From Flavobacterium hungaricum (GTDB taxonomy: Bacteria > Bacteroidota > Bacteroidia > Flavobacteriales > Flavobacteriaceae), in NCBI RefSeq assembly GCF_015182285.1, contig NZ_PRDM01000003.1, positions 372,001 through 436,000 of the forward strand: DNA of 64,000 nt, in the 5' to 3' direction. Positions 51,065 through 57,609 of this stretch are shown one piece after another. Below the pieces are notes generated by a model. The model had not been told where the DNA came from. It was given only the letters and a program-made list of their open reading frames with translations, and made no database searches. A program made the position numbers and the translations under genes. Position 1 is the first letter of the stretch. Every line of letters begins with the position of its first letter.

Positions 51065-53815
51065 ATGAAAAAGTTTTTTTTACATCTAACCATAATCCTC
51101 TCACTTTTTACACTTTCGGCGAAAGCCCAAAATAAAATAAGTGTTGTGGATTTAAAATGCGAAATGCTGACGAATCCGGAAGGAATTGACGTTTTACAGC
51201 CAAGATTGAGCTGGAAAATAAAAGCAAACGTAAATGATGTCAGACAAAGCCATTATCAAATTTTAGCAGCTTCAACTTTAGAGAAACTAAACGCTGGAAC
51301 CGGTGATTTATGGGATAGCGGAAAAGTACAAAGTGACGAATCTGTAAACGTAATTTACAACGGAAAAAAGCTAAAAGACAGACAAGATGTTTACTGGAAA
51401 ATAATTGTTTCTACCAATAAAGGTGAAGTAAAATCAGTAGAATCGGCTCATTTCAGCATCGGGATTTTGACTTATGCCGACTGGAAATCGACTCGTTGGA
51501 TTGGGTATGAAAAAACTTCTCCGGGCGATAGTATTTCGCAGTATTCTCGATTATCAGCCAGATATTTAAGAAAAGAAATTGACTTGAAAAAGAAAGTCAA
51601 AAATGCCAAAGTTTATATCATGGGAATGGGCTTGTACGAGCTGTACATTAACGGAAATAAAATTGGCGATCAGGTTTTGGCTCCCGTTCCTACGGATTAC
51701 ACGAAGAATGTGAAATACAATGTTTTTGATGTTACTTCGCAATTGAAAGAAGGGAAAAATGCATTGGGGACGATTTTAGGAAACGGACGTTTTTTTACGA
51801 TGCGTCAGGATTATAAACCTTATAAAATTAAAACTTTTGGGTATCCGAAAATGGCTTTGCAGTTGTTTGTAGAATATACCGATGGAAGCAAAGACGTTAT
51901 TCGCACAGACGATACCTGGAAAATAGCAACAGACGGACCAATCTTGTCGAACAACGAATACGACGGAGAGGAATACGATGCGCGTAAAGAAATGAAAGGC
52001 TGGAATACCATTAATTTTGATGATAAAAAATGGTTTTCGGCAGAATATGTTCAGGAACCAGGCGGATTCTATGAAGGACAGATGTCGGCGAATATGAAAA
52101 TTAAACGCGAAGTAAAACCTATTTCGATTAAACAGACACCAAAAGGAACTTATATCTTAGATATGGGACAGAATATGGTAGGCTGGCTGCAATTGAAAGT
52201 GAAAGGAAATGCGGGTGATAAAATCACGATGAAGTTTGCAGAATCTTTACAGCCGGATGGTTCTTTATATATTGCCAATCTGCGCGATGCTAAAACGACA
52301 GATATTTACATTTTAAAAGGTGAAGGAGAAGAAGTTTGGGAACCTCGTTTTATTTTTCACGGTTTTAGATTTGTTGAAATTTCAGGTTTTAAAACCAAAC
52401 CAAGTTTAGAGAATTTTGTTGGAAAAGTGGTTTATGATGATATTGCGACGACAGGAACTTTTGATTCTTCCAACTCGATAATGAATCAGATTTTTAAGAA
52501 TGCGTGGTGGGGAATCAGCGGAAATTATAAAGGAATGCCAATTGACTGTCCGCAACGAAACGAGCGTCAGCCTTGGTTGGGAGACAGAACAACGGGAGCT
52601 TATGGAGAAAGTTTTTTATTTGATAATCAGACTTTATATGCAAAATGGCTCGACGATATTAAAAACGCACAGACTATCGACGGCGGAATTCCGGATGTTG
52701 CGCCTGCATTTTGGCGTTATTACGGGGATAATGTAACTTGGCCGGGAACGTATATTACGGTGGCAGATATGCTATATAATCAGTTTGGAGACAAAAAAGT
52801 AATTGAAAAACAATATCCGTCTATGAAAAAATGGATGGATTATATGGAAGAAAATTATTTGGTTGATGACATCATGACCAAAGATAAATACGGAGATTGG
52901 TGTGTTCCGCCAGAATCTTTGGAGTTAATTCGTTCTAAAGATCCTGCTCGTTTAACAGATGGAGAATTGATCTCGAGTGCCTTTTTCTACCAGCTTTTAA
53001 ATACGATGAAAAAGTTTGCGGTAATTGCTAATGCTGAAAAAGACATTGCACATTATGAGGATCTGGCTTCAAGAATCAAAAAAGCGTTTAATGCGAAATA
53101 TTTTAATGCATCACAAAAAACTTACGCCAACAATACCGTAACAGCCAATCTTTTGCCGTTGACTTTCGGAATGGTTCCAGAAGAATTACAGCAAAAAGTA
53201 TTTGAAAATCTGGTGCACGAGGTTGAAGTCACTAAAAATGGTCATGTAAGCACAGGAGTTATCGGAACGCAGTTTTTAATGCGAACATTAACTAACTTCG
53301 GGCGAGGTGATTTGGCTTTTAAATTGGCATCCAATAAAACCTATCCTAGCTGGGGTTATATGGTCGAAAACGGTGCAACCACCATTTGGGAACTTTGGAA
53401 CGGTAACACTGCAGATCCAGCTATGAATTCGCAAAATCACGTAATGCTTTTGGGTGATTTACTGATTTGGTATTACGAAAATATGGCCGGAATCAAAAGC
53501 AATCCTGAAACTCCGGGTTTCAAACAAGTTATTATGAAACCAGATTTTAATGCGGGATTAACTTATGTAAATGCTTCTTACGAATCGATTTATGGAACAA
53601 TTAAAAGTGATTGGAAAAAAGATAAGAAAGCTTTGGTTTGGAATATTACAATTCCAGCGAATACTTCTGCTGTTGTGTACCTGCCAGCAACAGAAATTTC
53701 TGGGGTTTCAATCAATAAAATAAAATTAGATAAAACTTCGTATTCGCATAAAATTGAAAAAAGTAATCTTGCTATTACACTTTCATCAGGAACTTATACT
53801 TTAAACGTTAAATAA
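51065..53815 (+). CDS. GH78 alpha-L-rhamnosidase, second copy, exported
   Basis: 916 residues, signal peptide ending LSAKAQ. Same domain order as the GH78 at 41875: Fn3-like start (LSWKIKANVNDVRQSHYQI), beta-sandwiches (YIMGMGLYELYINGNKIGD), barrel with DCPQRNERQPWLGDRT (Asp494, Glu500), ATTIWELWNG carrying the second acid, and a C-terminal sandwich. The last 57 bp of the gene (from about SNLAITLSSGTYTL) recur downstream of the RhuM gene at 55084-55140. The two GH78 proteins differ at the catalytic block (REKLGW against RNERQPW), so distinct rhamnose linkages are likely. Confidence 0.93.
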   Translation: MKKFFLHLTIILSLFTLSAKAQNKISVVDLKCEMLTNPEGIDVLQPRLSWKIKANVNDVRQSHYQILAASTLEKLNAGTGDLWDSGKVQSDESVNVIYNGKKLKDRQDVYWKIIVSTNKGEVKSVESAHFSIGILTYADWKSTRWIGYEKTSPGDSISQYSRLSARYLRKEIDLKKKVKNAKVYIMGMGLYELYINGNKIGDQVLAPVPTDYTKNVKYNVFDVTSQLKEGKNALGTILGNGRFFTMRQDYKPYKIKTFGYPKMALQLFVEYTDGSKDVIRTDDTWKIATDGPILSNNEYDGEEYDARKEMKGWNTINFDDKKWFSAEYVQEPGGFYEGQMSANMKIKREVKPISIKQTPKGTYILDMGQNMVGWLQLKVKGNAGDKITMKFAESLQPDGSLYIANLRDAKTTDIYILKGEGEEVWEPRFIFHGFRFVEISGFKTKPSLENFVGKVVYDDIATTGTFDSSNSIMNQIFKNAWWGISGNYKGMPIDCPQRNERQPWLGDRTTGAYGESFLFDNQTLYAKWLDDIKNAQTIDGGIPDVAPAFWRYYGDNVTWPGTYITVADMLYNQFGDKKVIEKQYPSMKKWMDYMEENYLVDDIMTKDKYGDWCVPPESLELIRSKDPARLTDGELISSAFFYQLLNTMKKFAVIANAEKDIAHYEDLASRIKKAFNAKYFNASQKTYANNTVTANLLPLTFGMVPEELQQKVFENLVHEVEVTKNGHVSTGVIGTQFLMRTLTNFGRGDLAFKLASNKTYPSWGYMVENGATTIWELWNGNTADPAMNSQNHVMLLGDLLIWYYENMAGIKSNPETPGFKQVIMKPDFNAGLTYVNASYESIYGTIKSDWKKDKKALVWNITIPANTSAVVYLPATEISGVSINKIKLDKTSYSHKIEKSNLAITLSSGTYTLNVK
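53759..53815 (+). repeat. 57-bp direct repeat, left copy (3' end of GH78 gene)
   Basis: Covers the final 18 codons and the stop of the rhamnosidase gene, including AAAAGTAATCTTGCTATTAC and ending TTTAAACGTTAAATAA. The right copy at 55084-55140 differs at two positions. Direct repeats at the 3' end of a gene are typical of integration sites. Confidence 0.9.
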
Positions 53816-53933
53816 AAAAGTTTTGTATTTGTAAATCTTCGATTTGTTGTGAGAACTGTTTTAAAATAGTAGATTTGAAAGACTATTTTTAATAAAAAAG
53901 CAAGATTCAAATGCTAAACTTTAAGGATGCAAA

Positions 53934-54032
53934 ATGGTAATTGATTTAGAGTATTTGTTTAAAAAGGATATGAGAATGACAACTGAAAATGATTTGTTGC
54001 AAAAAGAAAATAAAACGAGTAAAGAATATTAA
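53934..54032 (+). CDS. Possible 32-residue leader peptide upstream of rhuM
   Basis: ATG at 53934 to TAA at 54030-54032, ending 3 bp before the RhuM start. The peptide MVIDLEYLFKKDMRMTTEND.. is charged and matches nothing I recognise. Its start overlaps the stop of a 9-codon frame beginning at 53911 (ATGGTAA). It could be a coupled leader, a small antitoxin-like protein or a decayed gene. Support is only position and openness. Confidence 0.25.
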   Translation: MVIDLEYLFKKDMRMTTENDLLQKENKTSKEY

Positions 54033-54035
54033 GTT

Positions 54036-55046
54036 ATGGAGAATCAGGAACAAAATCTTCAGTTACTTTCTAATTTTGTTATTTTCAAAACAGGAAACGG
54101 TAAAGTAAATATCGATGTTTATTTTCAAGATCAAACACTTTGGCTATCACAAAAAAGAATAGCCGAACTATTTCAGAAAGGTCGTTCTACAATTACAGAA
54201 CATCTAAAAAATATTTTTTCAGATGCAGAATTAGAAGAAAATTCAGTATGTCGGAATTTCCGACATACTGCGGAAGATGGAAAAGTATATACTTCTAAAT
54301 TTTATAATTTAAGGGTAATAACAGCTGTTGGTTATAGAGTAAATTCAGAGCGTGCTATTGAATTTAGAAAATGGGCGACAGAAATTTTGCACGAATACAT
54401 CATCAAAGGTTTTGCTATGGATGATGATCGCTTAAAGCAAATGAAACATTTTGGTCAGGATTATTTTGACGAAATGTTGGAACGCGTGCGAGAAATTAGA
54501 TTGAGCGAAAGAAGACTCTATCAAAAAGTAACAGATATTTTTGCTCTTTCGGCTGATTATAATAATCAATCGACTATCACACAACATTTTTTTGCTACAG
54601 TTCAAAATAAATTGCATTGGGCAATTACAGGAAAAACGGCTGCTGAAATAATTTATACCGAAGCGGATGCTGCAAAATTATTTATGGGACTAAAAGCGTG
54701 GAAACATGCACCTGACGGAAAAATATTAAAAAGTGATGTTGTTATTGCTAAGAATTATCTCAACGAAGAACATATCAAGGCGTTGCAGCGTATTGTGACT
54801 GCGTATTTAGACTTGGCTGAAAGCAGGGCCATAAATAAAAAAGTTATGAATATGGAAGATTGGGAAAAATTTTTGAACCAATTTTTAGAGTTAGCAGATT
54901 ATCCAATTCTTACTAATACTGGAAAAGTAACAATGCTGGAGGCAAAATTAAAAGCCGAATCTGAATATGATAAATTTAGAGTTATACAAGACGAAAACTT
55001 TATTTCAGATTTTGATAAAGAATTGAACAAAAGATTAAACAGTTAA
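54036..55046 (+). CDS. rhuM: RhuM-family protein
   Basis: 336 residues, no signal peptide: the only clearly cytoplasmic product in the window. The N-terminus has the family blocks NFVIFKTGNGKVNIDVYFQD, TLWLSQKRIAELFQKGRSTI (helix-turn-helix-like) and AVGYRVNSERAIEFRKWATE. A C-terminal helical half (KLHWAITGKTAAEIIYTEAD, GLKAWKHAPDG) resembles the Fic/DOC-associated RhuM C-terminal region. RhuM was named from a Salmonella pathogenicity island, and homologues are scattered on mobile and defence-rich DNA; the biochemical function is not established. A perfect 13-bp-arm palindrome lies inside its coding sequence at 54244-54270. Confidence 0.88.
   Translation: MENQEQNLQLLSNFVIFKTGNGKVNIDVYFQDQTLWLSQKRIAELFQKGRSTITEHLKNIFSDAELEENSVCRNFRHTAEDGKVYTSKFYNLRVITAVGYRVNSERAIEFRKWATEILHEYIIKGFAMDDDRLKQMKHFGQDYFDEMLERVREIRLSERRLYQKVTDIFALSADYNNQSTITQHFFATVQNKLHWAITGKTAAEIIYTEADAAKLFMGLKAWKHAPDGKILKSDVVIAKNYLNEEHIKALQRIVTAYLDLAESRAINKKVMNMEDWEKFLNQFLELADYPILTNTGKVTMLEAKLKAESEYDKFRVIQDENFISDFDKELNKRLNS
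54244..54270. repeat. 27-bp perfect palindrome inside rhuM
   Basis: Arms CAGTATGTCGGAA (54244-54256) and TTCCGACATACTG (54258-54270) pair perfectly around a single T. It encodes the SVCRNFRHT part of the protein. Confidence 0.9.
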
Positions 55047-55083
55047 TTGATTTGAATAAAAATTACCATTTTATTTATAACAT

Positions 55084-55140
55084 AAAAGTAATCTTGCTAT
55101 TACACTTTCATCAGGAACCTATATTTTAAACGTTAAATAA
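55084..55140 (+). repeat. 57-bp direct repeat, right copy
   Basis: Duplicate of the GH78 3' end including its stop codon, with two changes (ACT to ACC, silent; ACT to ATT, Thr to Ile in the rhamnosidase frame). It lies 37 bp after the rhuM stop codon and is not attached to any reading frame. The remaining sequence to 55283 is AT-rich and without a recognised feature. Confidence 0.9.
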
Positions 55141-55283
55141 GCTGCATTTTTAATAATTCGGGACAGTACAGGATACATTGTTGATTTTTTAGTGTTATTT
55201 TTACACTTAATAAATATTTTTGCCTAAAAAAATGTTAGGTATGTATTTATAATCGAAAATTTTAATTCATAATAAAATTGAGA

Positions 55284-56429
55284 ATGAAAATAACAAAATT
55301 AGCATTTGTCTTGTTTGGACTTTTCCTTTTAGGAAGTTGTAAGTCGGCTTTAGAAAAAAAGACTTGGAAAGAAGGTATTTTAGTAGATGAATTTATTTAT
55401 GATAAAGCGCCTTATCCGTCTTGCCACGCTGTTACAATTGTCGAAGCGACAAATGGTGATTTAGTTTCATCTTGGTTTGGAGGAACTCACGAAAGACATC
55501 CTGATGTTTGTATTTATGTAAGCATTAAACCGAAAGGAAGTGATAAGTGGGGTGAAGGCGTAAAAGTGGCCGACGGCGTAATGAAAGAAGGCCCGAGATT
55601 ACCAACATGGAATCCGGTTTTGTACCAAATTCCGGGTGGCGATTTAATGCTTTTCTACAAAATCGGACCAAAACCATCAGAATGGTGGGGCGTAATCAGA
55701 ACTTCATCTGACGGCGGAAAAACCTGGTCTGAGGCACAAAAAATGCCTGATGGTTTCTTAGGACCAATCAAAAATAAACCTGTTTTATTAAGCAACGGAA
55801 CATTATTATGTCCGTCAAGTATCGAAGGCGATGGCTGGAGATTGCGTATGGAATCGACTCCTGACTTCGGAAAAACCTGGGTAATGGGCGACACGCTTCC
55901 AAGAGGGAAACAAAAAATCAATGCGATTCAGCCCAGTATTTTATTTCATAAAGACGGAAGTATTCAGGCCATCGGAAGAACCAGAAACAGAGCTATTTTC
56001 AGTACTTTCTCAAAAGACAACGGAAAAACCTGGTCGGATGTAGAATTAATCGGACTTCCAAATAACAACTCAGGAACAGATGCCGTAACCCTTAAAAACG
56101 GCAAACATTTATTAGTTTACAATCACGTTTTACCTCCAGGGAAAGAAGCAAAAGGCCCAAGAACGCCTTTGAATGTTTCGATTTCGGATGACGGAATTAA
56201 CTGGAAAGCAACTTTAGTTTTAGAAGATTCAAAAATCAGCCAGTATTCGTATCCATCTATGATTCAGAGTTCTGATGGAATGGTGCATATCGTTTACACT
56301 TGGAGAAGAGAAAAACTGAAATACGTAAAAATCGATCCAAGTAAGTTAAAAGCACTTCCAATCAAAAACGGAATCTGGCCGGGCGAAGAAGGAAAAGTAG
56401 TAACAGCTGTTAAGGCTGAAGAAGAGTAA
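55284..56429 (+). CDS. BNR/Asp-box sialidase-superfamily lipoprotein
   Basis: 381 residues from the ATG at 55284 (TTG two codons earlier rejected). The lipobox LLGSC gives Cys19, followed by KSALEKK. Three clear Asp boxes of the S-x-D-x-G-x-T-W type occur: TSSDGGKTWSEA, STPDFGKTWVMG and SKDNGKTWSDV. A fourth is degenerate (SISDDGINWKA). Other blocks include YPSCHAVTIVEATNGDLVSSWFGG and GTHERHPDVCIYVS, common to exported exo-sialidase-like proteins. True sialic acid is unlikely in pectin; related folds act on unusual acidic sugars or as rhamnosidases. The substrate is unknown. Confidence 0.75.
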   Translation: MKITKLAFVLFGLFLLGSCKSALEKKTWKEGILVDEFIYDKAPYPSCHAVTIVEATNGDLVSSWFGGTHERHPDVCIYVSIKPKGSDKWGEGVKVADGVMKEGPRLPTWNPVLYQIPGGDLMLFYKIGPKPSEWWGVIRTSSDGGKTWSEAQKMPDGFLGPIKNKPVLLSNGTLLCPSSIEGDGWRLRMESTPDFGKTWVMGDTLPRGKQKINAIQPSILFHKDGSIQAIGRTRNRAIFSTFSKDNGKTWSDVELIGLPNNNSGTDAVTLKNGKHLLVYNHVLPPGKEAKGPRTPLNVSISDDGINWKATLVLEDSKISQYSYPSMIQSSDGMVHIVYTWRREKLKYVKIDPSKLKALPIKNGIWPGEEGKVVTAVKAEEE

Positions 56430-56438
56430 AATATTTCG

Positions 56439-56506
56439 CCACGAATTGCACCAATTTCCACGAATTAAGATTAAAAAATTAGTGTGAATTCGTGTAATTC
56501 GTGGCA
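56439..56506. repeat. Family B repeat, CACGAATT subtype
   Basis: CCACGAATTGCACCAATTTCCACG on the left and GTGTGAATTCGTGTAATTCGTGGC on the right fold back on each other. The last word ends 13 nt before the ATG at 56520. Confidence 0.85.
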
Positions 56507-56519
56507 AAAAAATATACAC

Positions 56520-57407
56520 ATGATATATAATAAACATTTATTAATTGCTATGTTCGTTGCAGTATCAACAACATTCAACAGTTGTGCAACAGCTCAGTCT
56601 TCCAATAAAAAGCAAAAATACAAAGTAGCAGTTTGCGATTGGATGATTTTAAAAAGACAAAAACTGGGCGCTTTTGGTCTAGCAGCCGAATTAAAAGCAG
56701 ACGGAATCGAACTGGACATGGGAGGTCTAGGAAACAGACCCACTTTTGACAGCAAATTAGGCGATCCAGTTGAGAGACAAAAATTCCTAGATAAATCAAA
56801 AGAAACCGGCATTGGAATCAGTTCTATCGCCATGTCTGGATTTTACGCACAGTCTTTTGCGAAAAGAGAAACGATAGTACCGATGATCGAAGATTGCGTA
56901 AAAGCAATGAAAGACATGAAGGTAAAAATGGCTTACCTGCCTTTGGGAACAGAAAGCGATTTAGTTAAAAATCCAGAATTACGTCCCGTGGTTGTTGAAC
57001 GTTTAAAATGGGCGGGAAAACAAGTCGGGAAAATTGGCGGCGTTATAGCGATTGAAACTTCATTGAGCGCGACAGAAGAGAAAAAACTTTTAGAAGAAAT
57101 CGATTCAAAATACATCAAAAGCTCTTTCAATTTTGCAAATGCGGTTGATAACGGAAGAGATATCGTATCTGAATTAAAGATTTTAGGAAAGAAACATTTA
57201 GCACAAATTCACGCTTCAAATACTGATAAAGTCTGGCTGGAAAATGACACCGCAATCAATATGCCTGCAATCAAAAAAACGCTTGATGAAATGAAGTGGA
57301 GCGGCTGGTTAATTGTAGAGCGTTCACGCGACGTGACGCAGGTGCATAATGTAAAAGCCAATTACGGTGCGAATGTGGCGTACTTGAAAAAGATTTTTCA
57401 GAATTAA
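56520..57407 (+). CDS. Xylose-isomerase-like TIM-barrel lipoprotein (sugar phosphate isomerase/epimerase family)
   Basis: 295 residues from the ATG at 56520. A lipobox FNSC gives Cys22, so this member of a usually cytoplasmic family is predicted to be exported and lipid-anchored. Barrel words are ELKADGIELDMGG, GIGISSIAMSGFYAQSF, VIAIETSL, LAQIHASNTDKVWL and WSGWLIVERSRD. Two glutamates (IET, VER) and the histidine (QIHAS) fit the usual metal site, but the aspartate position reads SFNFANAVD, suggesting Asn in place of Asp. It may isomerise or epimerise a sugar in the periplasm, or use the fold for another reaction. Confidence 0.75.
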   Translation: MIYNKHLLIAMFVAVSTTFNSCATAQSSNKKQKYKVAVCDWMILKRQKLGAFGLAAELKADGIELDMGGLGNRPTFDSKLGDPVERQKFLDKSKETGIGISSIAMSGFYAQSFAKRETIVPMIEDCVKAMKDMKVKMAYLPLGTESDLVKNPELRPVVVERLKWAGKQVGKIGGVIAIETSLSATEEKKLLEEIDSKYIKSSFNFANAVDNGRDIVSELKILGKKHLAQIHASNTDKVWLENDTAINMPAIKKTLDEMKWSGWLIVERSRDVTQVHNVKANYGANVAYLKKIFQN

Positions 57408-57418
57408 AAAAATATTTA

Positions 57419-57575
57419 GCCACTCTCGATAGCTATCGGGATAAAGGATTAAAAAGATTTTTTCAATCTGTGGAAATTTTTTAATCTGTGCCAAAAAAGC
57501 AAAATAAATCTGCTTGATCTGCTAAATCTGCGTGAAAAATAAACTCTCGCAGATTTAGCAGATTTAGCAGATTAA
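57419..57575. repeat. Family B repeat, composite
   Basis: Begins AGCCACTCTCGATAGCTATCGGG (a small palindrome), continues with AATCTGTGG.. and AATCTGTGCC words, and ends with a near-perfect fold-back: AATCTGCTTGATCTGCTAAATC..GCGTG with CTCGCAGATTTAGCAGATTTAG. It lies before the next start, this time with a longer 35-nt leader. Confidence 0.8.
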
Positions 57576-57609
57576 ATCGGGAAATTTTCCAGTATAAAAT
57601 TATAATGTA

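Larger units (their letters stand above)
53816..55140 (+). mobile_element. Putative RhuM cassette bounded by 57-bp direct repeats
   Basis: The 1.3-kb segment between the GH78 gene and the BNR lipoprotein gene is unlike its surroundings. It holds a non-glycan RhuM-family gene, small upstream reading frames and a 57-bp duplicate of the rhamnosidase 3' end on the far side. No integrase, transposase or terminal inverted repeat is visible. It could be an integrated cassette, or alternatively the scar of a deleted rhamnosidase paralogue. Confidence 0.5.

Noticed and set aside
53816..55140. Prophage remnant around rhuM
   Set aside because: No phage structural, replication, integrase or transposase gene is present; only the flanking duplication suggests mobility.
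55284..56429. True sialidase annotation for the Asp-box lipoprotein
   Set aside because: Asp boxes show the fold only; the arginine triad of sialidases could not be placed and plant pectin has no sialic acid.
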